A DNA stretch of 20,626 nucleotides from a virus. Below, one piece after another: positions 1-7,768 of the stretch (the stretch's first letter is position 1; the number at the start of each line of letters is the position of its first letter). The stretch covers positions 1 to 20,626 of IMG/VR virus record IMGVR_UViG_3300037558_001465. The stretch is one strand, 5' to 3'. The notes under the pieces were generated by a model. It was not told the DNA's origin, did not search any database, and saw only the letters and a program-made list of their open reading frames with translations. The translations under genes and the position numbers were made by a program.

Positions 1-552
1 TGTGAATGGGCACAAGATATGGATATAGTCAACAGACCTAACGGAGAGACAACGAAACTGCAAGCGGATCTATTGTTAAGTCCAGAGTTGATGAAGTTAG
101 AGAATACTATTAATAATGAAATTTATAGGTTCGCTAAGTCTTTACAACTTGATTTGGATAGACATGGGTTGAAAAGAATTAATTCTTGGGGTAACCTACA
201 AAAGAAAGGGAATTATATTGCAGAACATCGTCACAACAATACTCAGTTTGCTGGAGTGTTTTATCTACAGGTTCCTGAGAATAGTGGTGATATTATGTTT
301 ACTACAAGAAATGCCACTTGGATCAATAGTTATTGGGAACCATCTGTGACTGGATATGATGATCTCAATAGTTTTGAGAAAAGATTCCAACCAGAAGAGT
401 GTGGTCTATTTCTTTTCCCTGCACATCTAGATCACTCTGTGACTCCATCATTTTCTAATGAGGACAGATATAGTATCTCATTCAATTACAATCTAGACGG
501 CAAGTTCTTTGGGGATTGTAATAATCATCTCACATTTGAAGTTAAAAAATGA
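1..552 (+). CDS. Putative 2OG-Fe(II) oxygenase, 5'-truncated by window edge
   Basis: The reading frame is open from base 1, six codons before the first ATG (19). That ATG has no ribosome binding site, and the protein lacks the N-terminal part usual for the family, so the true start probably lies upstream. Counting from the ATG at 19, I see the double-stranded beta-helix signature of small phage/bacterial Fe(II)/2-oxoglutarate oxygenases (TIGR02466-like). This consists of an H-x-H pair (H70, H72) before a GVFYL strand, a LFPAHLDH block with H139 as the distal iron ligand, and R150 in RYSISFN, the expected 2-oxoglutarate-binding Arg. Such enzymes hydroxylate proteins, nucleic acids or small molecules; the substrate here is unknown. 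The stop overlaps the next ATG (ATGA), so the two are translationally coupled. Two more oxygenase-fold genes occur at 12141 and 14100. Confidence 0.72.
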   Translation, partial: CEWAQDMDIVNRPNGETTKLQADLLLSPELMKLENTINNEIYRFAKSLQLDLDRHGLKRINSWGNLQKKGNYIAEHRHNNTQFAGVFYLQVPENSGDIMFTTRNATWINSYWEPSVTGYDDLNSFEKRFQPEECGLFLFPAHLDHSVTPSFSNEDRYSISFNYNLDGKFFGDCNNHLTFEVKK

Positions 553-758
553 TGACTCCAGAAGAGAAGGAACTCAAATCAACTTATAATTTTTATGAGG
601 ATACTAAGATGGGTTTCTTTACTAAAGATGGATACGCAGCAGTTCCTTGCGGTAAATCCAAAAGAGTGATAGTATATAAAGGAGAGATCCTACACACATC
701 TCTTAATGATGCCACTGCACGGAATTGGATTGCAAGGCATAGAAAGAAAAGAAAATGA
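549..758 (+). CDS. Small hypothetical protein, basic C-terminus
   Basis: This is a 69-aa protein I do not recognise. It starts inside the stop of the oxygenase gene (ATGA overlap), and its own stop overlaps the next ATG (755) in the same way, so it sits in a coupled chain and is probably real. A second in-frame ATG follows immediately at 552. The N-terminal third is acidic and aromatic (EEKELKSTYNFYED). The C-terminus is strongly basic and ends in RHRKKRK, which could contact nucleic acid or simply be a charged tail. There is no signal peptide, membrane segment or catalytic motif. No function is proposed. Confidence 0.65.
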   Translation: MMTPEEKELKSTYNFYEDTKMGFFTKDGYAAVPCGKSKRVIVYKGEILHTSLNDATARNWIARHRKKRK

Positions 759-1492
759 AAGTATTAGTAACAGGTCACAAAGGTTTCATTGGCAGTCATG
801 TCTTTGATTTTCTCAGTGACATCTTTGATGTTGATGGACTGGACAGACCAGATGACATAGGAGACTTTGCAGACGTTGGATGTGCAGACTATGATCTCAT
901 AGTTCATCTTGCTGCCTATGCTGCACTCAGAGATAGTGTAGATAATCCTGATAAATTCTGGGAGAACAACGTTGAAAAATCTAAACCCATATTTGATTAT
1001 TGTAGAAAGTATGGTACTCGCTTGTTGTATGCAAGTTCTGCTGGTGCATACGGTTGGTGGCAAAATCCTTATGCAATAACAAAGAAAGTAAATGAACTCA
1101 TGGCTCCACCTAATAGTGTGGGTATGAGGTTTTTTAATGTCTGGGCAGAGGAAGGTAGTAGAGATGATATGTTATATGAAATGTTGAAACAAGGAACTGC
1201 AAAGTATATCACAAGACATGAGAGAGATTGGGTTCATGTATTGGATGTTGTCAGAGCGATTGCGACTTTGATTCCTAGTTCATTTACAGGTACGATTGAT
1301 GTTGGAACAGGACATAAAACTTCTGTAATAGAATTGGCCAGTGCCATGGGTATGGGACATCTTCCTATCAAGGAAGACACACCTAATGAACCTGATTCAT
1401 TATGTGCAGATATCATGCCTCTCATGGAGCTCGGTTGGTTTCCAACTGTGAACATTTTGGATACGGTTATTGCGAAAACGGTCAGTGCGTGA
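755..1492 (+). CDS. Short NAD-dependent sugar epimerase/dehydratase (extended SDR)
   Basis: This 245-aa Rossmann-fold protein belongs to the extended short-chain dehydrogenase family acting on nucleotide sugars. The dinucleotide-binding motif G-x-x-G-x-x-G is at residues 7-13 (GHKGFIG). The catalytic Ser is in YASSAGAYG (about 92-100), and Y106-x3-K110 is present in NPYAITKK. It is clearly shorter than the usual 300-350 residues; the loss falls mainly in the C-terminal substrate domain, although GMRFFNVW, an N-V-[WY]-type motif, remains. The substrate cannot be fixed: UDP-hexose 4-epimerase, 4,6-dehydratase and 4-reductase chemistry are all possible. It overlaps the upstream ORF by ATGA and opens the sugar-nucleotide part of the cassette. 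Confidence 0.8.
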   Translation: MKVLVTGHKGFIGSHVFDFLSDIFDVDGLDRPDDIGDFADVGCADYDLIVHLAAYAALRDSVDNPDKFWENNVEKSKPIFDYCRKYGTRLLYASSAGAYGWWQNPYAITKKVNELMAPPNSVGMRFFNVWAEEGSRDDMLYEMLKQGTAKYITRHERDWVHVLDVVRAIATLIPSSFTGTIDVGTGHKTSVIELASAMGMGHLPIKEDTPNEPDSLCADIMPLMELGWFPTVNILDTVIAKTVSA

Positions 1493-1495
1493 TAC

Positions 1496-1503
1496 AATAA
1501 ATA
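1496..1503 (+). promoter_or_regulatory. Candidate T4-type late promoter
   Basis: AATAAATA lies in the 45-nt gap before the GDP-mannose 3,5-epimerase gene, about 35 nt before its ATG. It matches the NATAAATA-type element described for late promoters of T4-like cyanophages (T4 itself: TATAAATA). This is the only clear gap in the first 6.6 kb of otherwise overlapping genes, which supports a promoter here. The call rests on motif and position only. Confidence 0.4.
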
Positions 1504-1537
1504 AGATGAAGTTTATTTCTCAAACTTGTATACAACT

Positions 1538-2593
1538 ATGGATAAGAAGACAGCACTAGTATTGGGTGCAGGTGGCTTCATTGGAAGTCACATGGTAAAA
1601 CGACTACGATCAGAAGGGTATTGGGTTCGTGGCGTTGATATTAAGTACCCCGATTTTTCTATGAGTGCTGCCGATGATTTTGTTCGAGGTGATCTTAGAG
1701 AAGTAGGACTTGTAGCACGAGTCTTAGATGTAGAAGGAGATGCTTTCGATGAGATCTACCAGTTCGCTGCCGATATGGGTGGTGCTGGATATATCTTTAC
1801 AGATGAACACTCCGCTGACATCATGCACAACTCAGCTTCGATCAATCTTAATGTATTGAACGAACAAGTTGCATTGAATAGATTGTTAGATGTAAACAAA
1901 ACTAAAATCTTCTATTCTAGTTCTGCTTGTATGTACCCAGAACATAATCAATTAGATCCAGACAATCCTGATTGTCGTGAAAACTCTGCCTACCCAGCCA
2001 ATCCAGACTCTGAGTATGGATGGGAGAAACTATTTTCAGAGAGATTGTACTTTGCATATGCTCGCAACTACAACCTTGACGTTTCTGTGGCTCGTTATCA
2101 TAACATTTTTGGACCAGAAGGAACATGGGATGGAGGAAAGGAAAAGGCTCCCGCCGCAATCTGTCGTAAGGTCTCACTACTCCCAGAGGTGGGAGGAACG
2201 ATCGAGGTATGGGGTGATGGATTGCAGACGAGATCCTTCCTCTTCATTGATGAGTGTATTGAAGCAACTCGTAGGCTGATTGATTCTGATTTTGCAGGAC
2301 CTGTTAACATTGGTTCTGAAGAAATGGTTACTATCAATCAGTTAGTAGAAACTGCTGCTAAGGTATCAGGTAAGGTTGTTAGAAAGGCACACAAACTCGA
2401 TGCACCTTTGGGTGTCCGTGGACGTAATTCAAACAATGATCTCATTCGTGAGAAACTTGGATGGGATTATTCACAGACTCTTGAAGAAGGTATCTCCAAG
2501 ACTTATGCTTGGATCACTGAACAAATTAAATCTCGTCAACATGGCGTAGTTGAAATTACACCAAAGGTATTGGAACATGCGAAAAGTAACTAA
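1538..2593 (+). CDS. gme: GDP-mannose 3,5-epimerase (GDP-L-galactose forming)
   Basis: An extended SDR enzyme that interconverts GDP-D-mannose with GDP-L-galactose (and GDP-L-gulose). The ATG at 1538 (351 aa) is preferred to an in-frame TTG at 1526, because the protein then begins MDKKTALVLGAGGFIG. Visible are the NAD motif GAGGFIG (10-16), QFAADMGG, SSSACMYP with C131, Y160-x3-K164, and EKAPAAICRK with K203. Compared from memory with Arabidopsis GME (C145, Y174, K178, K217), all four catalytic residues fall at a constant offset of 14. WGDGLQTRSFLFIDEC and the C-terminal GVRGRNSNN block also match the plant/bacterial family. It is full length. It supplies an L-hexose donor that the GT10 and GT11 enzymes downstream could use, since their families use GDP-L-fucose and close analogues. 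Confidence 0.92.
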   Translation: MDKKTALVLGAGGFIGSHMVKRLRSEGYWVRGVDIKYPDFSMSAADDFVRGDLREVGLVARVLDVEGDAFDEIYQFAADMGGAGYIFTDEHSADIMHNSASINLNVLNEQVALNRLLDVNKTKIFYSSSACMYPEHNQLDPDNPDCRENSAYPANPDSEYGWEKLFSERLYFAYARNYNLDVSVARYHNIFGPEGTWDGGKEKAPAAICRKVSLLPEVGGTIEVWGDGLQTRSFLFIDECIEATRRLIDSDFAGPVNIGSEEMVTINQLVETAAKVSGKVVRKAHKLDAPLGVRGRNSNNDLIREKLGWDYSQTLEEGISKTYAWITEQIKSRQHGVVEITPKVLEHAKSN

Positions 2594-3164
2594 GAAAACA
2601 ATTCAACTTGATAAGGATGCAATCAGTAGTCTAGATGTTTCGCATCTTGCAGAACAATCACTCAACCCAAATGACTGGCTCTCTGCTGGTCAGAGTGAAT
2701 ACCGATTGTATTCTTGGTTATCTACACAATTCAATGATTCTATTATCTTAGATGTTGGTACAAGGACAGGTGGTTCTGCCCTTGCACTATCATACAATGA
2801 CAAAAATAGAGTTATTAGTTATGACTTAGTTGAGCAAGGTGCATCAGAAGGAATCAAGAAAGATAATGTCGAGTTTAAGATTCAAGACTTTAGATCGGAT
2901 GACTTGAATTGGGATCATATTTCTATTATAATGATTGATGTTGATCCTCATGATGGAACGGCAGAGGAAGAGATGTTTGAATTTTTAGAAGAGAAAGGTT
3001 GGAAAGGTATTGTTCTCCTAGATGATATTGGACCTCAATGGCCTGAGATCGAGGACTTCTGGAATAGAATTACATATCCTAAGATTAATGTCACTGAGAT
3101 TGGCCACATGAGTGGTACAGGTCTTGTCAATTTTGATGAGAAGCATTCTGTTGATTGGATTTGA
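2577..3164 (+). CDS. Class I SAM-dependent methyltransferase-like protein
   Basis: Starting at the ATG at 2577, 17 nt inside the end of gme, this is a 195-aa protein; an upstream TTG at 2550 would add nine residues with no support. The AdoMet-binding loop is visible as ILDVGTRTGGSALAL (about 57-71), followed by an acidic residue after the second strand (ISYDL), then IIMIDVDPHDG and a GIVLLDDIG strand. This order resembles the Methyltransf_24-type Rossmann methyltransferases often found with glycosyltransferases. The acceptor is unknown; a sugar hydroxyl or phosphorylated sugar intermediate would fit the neighbours. Its stop shares bases with the next start (TGATG), so translation is coupled to the following epimerase. 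Confidence is good for the fold and low for the substrate. Confidence 0.68.
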   Translation: MRKVTKKTIQLDKDAISSLDVSHLAEQSLNPNDWLSAGQSEYRLYSWLSTQFNDSIILDVGTRTGGSALALSYNDKNRVISYDLVEQGASEGIKKDNVEFKIQDFRSDDLNWDHISIIMIDVDPHDGTAEEEMFEFLEEKGWKGIVLLDDIGPQWPEIEDFWNRITYPKINVTEIGHMSGTGLVNFDEKHSVDWI

Positions 3165-4072
3165 TGGAGGTTATTATTTCAAATATGGATTATGAAGACA
3201 TGTATTACGAGACTTTAAAACCTCGTAAGATTTTAGTATTGGGATCGGGTGGTCAAGTTGGAGCATATCTGACTGATTATCTTAATCGTATGGGGAATGA
3301 AGTCCTTGAGTTTGATATCACTAATGGTAGTGAACAGGACATGACAGTCATTCCTAATGGTGAACTTGAAGCCAAAATTTATATGGCAGATTTTGTGTAC
3401 TTCCTCGCCTTTGATGTAGGAGGATCACACTATCTTAAAAAGTATCAACATACTTTTCAGTTCATAGATAATAATACAAGACTGATGGCAAATGCCTTTG
3501 GTCTACTTGAGAAACACAAGAAACCATTTGTCTTTGCATCATCTCAGATGAGTAACATGTCTTACTCTCCTTATGGTGTATTGAAGAGAGTTGGTGAACT
3601 TTATACTAAGTCTCTTGGTGGATTGATTGTCAAGTTCTGGAATGTATATGGTATTGAGAAAGACATGAACAAGGCACATGTCATTACAGATTTCATCCGT
3701 AAAGGGTTTGAGTCTGGTGATATAGATATGATGACAGACGGAACTGAAGCGAGGGAATTTCTTTATGCGGAGGACTGTTGTGAGGCGTTGGAGACTGTTA
3801 TGGAGACATACCACGATCTCTGTTCTGACGATGAACTTCATATTACTACTGGTGTTTATACAACTGTGTTGGAGATTGCGTCTGAAATTAAGTTATTATT
3901 TTCGGGTATTGGCAAGGAGATCACGGTTACTCCAGCACAGTCGAAGGATGAAGTGCAAAAGGATGCTAGGAACGTTCCCGACCCATTCATCCAGAAGTTT
4001 TGGAACCCCAAAACATCGGTTCCAGAAGGTTTGAAAAAAGTATTTGAGGAGATGAGGAAAGACTATGAATAA
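3164..4072 (+). CDS. NAD-dependent sugar epimerase/dehydratase (third SDR)
   Basis: A 302-aa extended SDR when started at the ATG at 3164, which shares the A of the preceding TGA. A TTG at 3155 is possible but unnecessary, and an ATG at 3185 lies 14 nt after a GGAGG, so the exact start is uncertain. The Rossmann motif GSGGQVG is at 27-33, the SS pair at about 126-127 (FASSQMS), and Y137-x3-K141 in YGVLK. VKFWNVYG and AREFLYAEDC are typical of nucleotide-sugar epimerase/dehydratases. It diverges from gme and from the short SDR at 755, so it probably does a different step in the same sugar pathway. The product sugar cannot be assigned. Confidence 0.8.
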   Translation: MEVIISNMDYEDMYYETLKPRKILVLGSGGQVGAYLTDYLNRMGNEVLEFDITNGSEQDMTVIPNGELEAKIYMADFVYFLAFDVGGSHYLKKYQHTFQFIDNNTRLMANAFGLLEKHKKPFVFASSQMSNMSYSPYGVLKRVGELYTKSLGGLIVKFWNVYGIEKDMNKAHVITDFIRKGFESGDIDMMTDGTEAREFLYAEDCCEALETVMETYHDLCSDDELHITTGVYTTVLEIASEIKLLFSGIGKEITVTPAQSKDEVQKDARNVPDPFIQKFWNPKTSVPEGLKKVFEEMRKDYE

Positions 4073-5042
4073 GTATGATGCTGAGGCAGCAGCACTGAGA
4101 GAGGCAGTTGATAAAGCCAAGAAGAGTCCTACAGGAATGGACTTTCCTGTTCTAGGACCTGACTCAAAATTTCCTATCAATCTTTATTGTAATGATTCAT
4201 TAGAACCATCTACTTCGGCAAACAATAGGTCGGTTTACACTAGATGGATTCGTAACGGAACTGGTCTAGTAAATCTCTATGTGAATGGGGAGGCACTAAA
4301 AGTCTTGGAGGACACCAGCGATAACCCAAAGTTTATCTGGTTGTTAGAGTCAAGGGAAATTATTCCAGAACAGTATAAATTCATAGAAGAGAATTATGAT
4401 TTTGTTGCTAGTCGGGTTGATGGGATCTTTACTGCTGATCAGAGACTAACGAATGAGAGTGGCGCAGATGGCAAATTTCTCTATTGTTTATCTAATGCTG
4501 CTCCTTGGGTCATGGATAGGGCAGTCTATAAGAAGTCAAAACTTGTCTCAATGGTCGCATCTAACAAAGGATATACTCTAGGACATCAACGTCGCCTTAA
4601 AGTTGTAGAATCTTACTTCAAAAAACAAGGTGGTGATGATTTATTTGGTTGGGGATTACCCCAAGAGTTACCACTGACAGAAAAGTCAAGAGCATTGAGA
4701 GATTATATGTTCTCTTTTGCAGTAGAAAATGCAAACTATCCAACTTACTTTACGGAGAAGTTGACAGATTGTTTTGCGTGTGGAACTATTCCAGTCTATT
4801 ATGGAACTGTTGGAGTAGCACAATACTTCAATCCAGAAGGTATCATCTTCCTAGATGAGAAAACACCTTGGGAGAATATTCCTTGGGATAAACTCACACC
4901 AGAGTATTATGAATCCAAGAAAGATGTAATACAAGAAAACTTTGAGACTGCTCAGTGCATGAGAGTCGCAGAGGATTACATGTATGGAAACTACTTTGCA
5001 CAACTAGACCCACTTAGAAATCAGAAACCACAATTAACATGA
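4065..5042 (+). CDS. GT10-family (fucosyltransferase-like) glycosyltransferase
   Basis: A 325-aa GT-B glycosyltransferase. The GT10 hallmark lies at 218-247, FAVENANYPTYFTEKLTD followed by CGTIPVYYG: the E-N pair, Y-x-TEK and the G-x-x-P-V-Y-x-G loop that binds the GDP-sugar. An upstream block, SMVASNKGYTLGHQRR (about 162-177), matches the S-N-K...R region of the same family. GT10 enzymes transfer L-fucose from GDP-L-fucose in alpha-1,3/1,4 linkage. No GDP-fucose synthase is visible in this window, but a GDP-L-galactose-forming epimerase lies just upstream, so the donor could be GDP-L-galactose or host-made GDP-fucose. The start overlaps the upstream gene by 8 nt and the stop overlaps the next ATG (ATGA). 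There is no signal peptide or membrane segment, so it should act in the cytosol. Confidence 0.82.
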   Translation: MNKYDAEAAALREAVDKAKKSPTGMDFPVLGPDSKFPINLYCNDSLEPSTSANNRSVYTRWIRNGTGLVNLYVNGEALKVLEDTSDNPKFIWLLESREIIPEQYKFIEENYDFVASRVDGIFTADQRLTNESGADGKFLYCLSNAAPWVMDRAVYKKSKLVSMVASNKGYTLGHQRRLKVVESYFKKQGGDDLFGWGLPQELPLTEKSRALRDYMFSFAVENANYPTYFTEKLTDCFACGTIPVYYGTVGVAQYFNPEGIIFLDEKTPWENIPWDKLTPEYYESKKDVIQENFETAQCMRVAEDYMYGNYFAQLDPLRNQKPQLT

Positions 5043-5851
5043 GTGAAATCATTGACGTATCTGCCACTGCTGTTCAAGATGATCGCAGCGGATGGCAAGC
5101 AGAAGATCAAATCGCTGTAGAATATCTTGAAGCATGTAAGGAAGCAGTTGCATCTGATGATGCCTTTGCAAACTTCAAATCCAATCCAAAGTACAAAACT
5201 ATTCTAGAACATGTACTCAAGGATCAAGGACAGGCATATCTAAACATCTGTAAGGATATGAATGAGGATGCCGTATGGGATAACCTTGAGTCATTCAAGG
5301 AGAATGACAAGATTGGTAATCCAGAACTGTATCCGTATCCAGGCATGACTGGTACAATATCTCCTACAACTCTTAGGTATATGAAGAATACTTTTGAGAT
5401 GGGATTCTTACTTGATGGTGCTGAAGTTGGTAAGGTTGTTGAAGTAGGTGGTGGATATGGTGGACTCTGTAGAGTCTTGAGTAAAGTGTGTGAGTTTGAT
5501 CAATATATTTTGATCGACTTACCAGAAGTATCTGCCTTGCAGAGAAAATATCTAGATCAGTTTGAAGATCTGAAAGATAAGGTAACATGTATTCCATGTA
5601 CAGAGTACGAAGAGATTAAAGATGTAGATTTATTCATCAGTAACTACGCTCTATCCGAGTGTGATCTTCCTACACAGATGGCATATTACGATAAGGTTAT
5701 TACTAATTCAAAATATGTTTATATGATATACAACCTTGTCAACTTTAATGAATTCTATTATAATGATTTCATTGAGAAGATCAAAAAAGATTACACCTTT
5801 GATACAGGTCGTGATTATGAAAACACTGTCATTCTAGCCACTAGAAAATGA
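5039..5851 (+). CDS. Putative sugar O-methyltransferase
   Basis: A 270-aa protein with the features of the bacterial putative sugar O-methyltransferase family. The glycine-rich AdoMet loop VEVGGGYGGLCRVLSK spans about 134-149, followed by YILIDLPEVSALQRKYL (156-172), in which the D-L-P-E motif is diagnostic. ISNYALSEC (about 200-208) and MIYNLVNF further on also fit. Family members are found in O-antigen and capsule loci, where they methylate sugar hydroxyls. The N-terminal 110 residues are mostly helical and include PGMTGTISPTTLRYM, also typical. Start and stop both overlap neighbours by ATGA, linking it to the GT10 and NAD synthetase genes. It would cap or modify the glycan built by this cassette. 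Confidence 0.78.
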   Translation: MSEIIDVSATAVQDDRSGWQAEDQIAVEYLEACKEAVASDDAFANFKSNPKYKTILEHVLKDQGQAYLNICKDMNEDAVWDNLESFKENDKIGNPELYPYPGMTGTISPTTLRYMKNTFEMGFLLDGAEVGKVVEVGGGYGGLCRVLSKVCEFDQYILIDLPEVSALQRKYLDQFEDLKDKVTCIPCTEYEEIKDVDLFISNYALSECDLPTQMAYYDKVITNSKYVYMIYNLVNFNEFYYNDFIEKIKKDYTFDTGRDYENTVILATRK

Positions 5852-6609
5852 ATCGAATCAAAGATTATAAATCACTCACCATTGATATGGTTGGGTGGTT
5901 GTGCAAATATACACACACAAATAATATTAATAGTTTTGTAGTAGGAGTGTCTGGTGGAATTGATTCTGCTGTTGCTTCTACTCTTGCAGTAAAAACAGGT
6001 AAACCGACTTACCTTGTAGGTATGCCATTGAATCAAAACAAAGAACAAGAAACTCTATCCGATGCACACATGTATTGGTTAAGTTCAATGTATCCTAATG
6101 TGAAAATTCTAAAAGCAGATCTATCAGAATCCTATGCTAAACTTATGTCTGATTTGACAAGTGAGGTAGGTGTGGAGTATACTGGTAATCCAATGGCGAA
6201 AGCCAATACTAAATCCAGACTACGGATGGTGACACTATATCATGTCGCTGCCAATGTGGGTGGTATAGTGGTTGGAACAGGAAACAAAGTGGAGGACTAT
6301 GGAGTCGGTTTTTATACTAAGTATGGTGATGGTGGGGTTGACATTGCTCCGATTGCGGACCTTTATAAATCAGAAGTCAGAGAGCTCGGAAGAGAACTCG
6401 GAGTGATTACTGAGATCATCAATGCAACTCCTACAGATGGACTGTGGGAGGATGGTAGAAACGATGAAGACCAGATTGGTGCTTCATACGAACAACTAGA
6501 AGAGGCAATGGAAACTGGTGCAGGTCCTGCCTTAGAAATCTTGAACAGATTTAATGCCCAAAACAAACATAAAATGGATCCTATCCCAACGTACAAATTA
6601 GAGGTTTAA
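5848..6609 (+). CDS. nadE: Ammonia-dependent NAD synthetase (NadE-like), synthetase domain only
   Basis: A 253-aa N-type ATP pyrophosphatase. The P-loop is SGGIDS (35-40). MPLNQNKEQ (59-67), KANTKSRLRM (118-127) and VVGTGNKVEDYGVGF (141-155) follow, then TKYGDGG (157-163), the segment that shapes the deamido-NAD site in NAD synthetases. The reaction is ATP-dependent adenylation of the nicotinate carboxylate of deamido-NAD and amidation with ammonia. The length matches NH3-dependent enzymes; there is no fused glutaminase domain, but a separate nitrilase-fold protein lies at 8621. The products could replenish NAD+ for the sugar dehydrogenase and SDR enzymes around it. Alternatively, the same chemistry could amidate a uronic acid. 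Conservation of the TKYGDGG block favours true NAD synthesis. The start overlaps the upstream stop (ATGA). Confidence 0.88.
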   Translation: MNRIKDYKSLTIDMVGWLCKYTHTNNINSFVVGVSGGIDSAVASTLAVKTGKPTYLVGMPLNQNKEQETLSDAHMYWLSSMYPNVKILKADLSESYAKLMSDLTSEVGVEYTGNPMAKANTKSRLRMVTLYHVAANVGGIVVGTGNKVEDYGVGFYTKYGDGGVDIAPIADLYKSEVRELGRELGVITEIINATPTDGLWEDGRNDEDQIGASYEQLEEAMETGAGPALEILNRFNAQNKHKMDPIPTYKLEV

Positions 6610-6616
6610 TTTCACA

Positions 6617-7768
6617 ATGAAAATCGGTGTTATCGGTGCTGGAAGACTTGGCATTTGTTTTGCCCTGCTTGCAGAGTCCGCTGGTCATGATGTATATGTT
6701 TCTGACATAAACCCAAGTTATGTCAATAAACTTACCGCTAAAGAACTTTATAGTAATGAACCAGAGGTAGAAGATCTTTTACTTCGATCAACAAAACTTA
6801 GAGCAACTACTAGTAATATTGATGTTATAAAATCTTCTGATGTTATCTTTACCTTTGTTCCTACGCCATCTCTAGAAGATGGTAGTTACGATTGTAGTTT
6901 AGTTGATGAAGTGGTGTCTGATCTAATTAGATCTCCTAATTTAGAGGGTAAGAAATTTATTGTTGGATGCACAACCAATCCAGGCTTTGTTGATAAGGTA
7001 GACAAAACATTGGAGGATAGAGGTATAAGTGTATTCTATAGTCCTGAGTTTGTTGCACAGGGAACAATTATCAGAGACATGAGAAATGCAGATATGATTC
7101 TGTGTGGTGGCAATGATGAGGAAGGATTTGAACTTATCAAATCAATCTACTGTGGAATCATGGATAGAGATGTAGACTTCTACCCCATGTCTAATACTGC
7201 TGCAGAGATTACTAAGATTGGTATTAATTGTTTCCTTACATATAAGATCAGTTATGCTAACATGATGGGTCAGATTCTATACAATTCTGGGTGTGGTGAT
7301 GAGATCAAAAACGTTCTATCATCTATCGGACAGGACAGTAGGATTGGGTCTAAATATTTGAACTATGGTTTAGGTTTCGGAGGTCCTTGTCTGCCCCGTG
7401 ACAACCGTGCTTTAGGACACTATGCTGATAAGGTTGGTCTTAAGTATAGTCTTCCTCAAGTAACTGATGATTTCAATGAAGCACATGCAGAGTTCATTAA
7501 GAACTACTGTGTAGAAAGAAATGTAGACGGACTACCTTTCTTTATTGATAGTATTGGTTACAAGATAGGATGTGATCTTATAGTTGAAAGTCCACGACTT
7601 AGACTAGTAGAAGATCTTTTAAAGGATGGTCACACGGTATATGTTCAAGAGATTGATGCTGTTGTTGATGAATATAGCGAGGAACTAGAAGAAGATTATG
7701 GCGATAGTCTTATCTTCGTCAAGAACTATAATGAAATACATGAGAAGACATGGAGGATTGACCTTTGA
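6617..7768 (+). CDS. UDP-glucose/GDP-mannose 6-dehydrogenase family protein
   Basis: A 383-aa nucleotide-sugar dehydrogenase that oxidises C6 of a UDP- or GDP-hexose twice, giving a uronic acid with 2 NAD+ consumed. The N-terminal Rossmann motif is GAGRLG (7-12), with acidic D30 following. FTFVPTPS (78-85), SPEFVAQGTIIRDM (142-155) and AAEITKIGIN (195-204, with E197, K200 and N204) are standard. GFGGPCLPRD (253-262) contains the catalytic C258. The C-terminal domain (from about 305) is present but short, ending soon after the SPRLRLVEDLLKDG helix. Sequence does not separate UDP-glucose from GDP-mannose as substrate; the nearby GDP-mannose epimerase makes a GDP sugar plausible. There are only 7 nt to nadE upstream, and the stop overlaps the TTG start of the next gene. 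Confidence 0.88.
   Translation: MKIGVIGAGRLGICFALLAESAGHDVYVSDINPSYVNKLTAKELYSNEPEVEDLLLRSTKLRATTSNIDVIKSSDVIFTFVPTPSLEDGSYDCSLVDEVVSDLIRSPNLEGKKFIVGCTTNPGFVDKVDKTLEDRGISVFYSPEFVAQGTIIRDMRNADMILCGGNDEEGFELIKSIYCGIMDRDVDFYPMSNTAAEITKIGINCFLTYKISYANMMGQILYNSGCGDEIKNVLSSIGQDSRIGSKYLNYGLGFGGPCLPRDNRALGHYADKVGLKYSLPQVTDDFNEAHAEFIKNYCVERNVDGLPFFIDSIGYKIGCDLIVESPRLRLVEDLLKDGHTVYVQEIDAVVDEYSEELEEDYGDSLIFVKNYNEIHEKTWRIDL

Noticed and set aside
1526-1537. TTG start for the GDP-mannose epimerase
   Set aside because: The ATG at 1538 starts the Rossmann strand at the normal distance and TTG has no ribosome binding site.
2550-2576. TTG start for the methyltransferase at 2577
   Set aside because: It adds nine residues inside gme with no family support; the ATG at 2577 is adequate.
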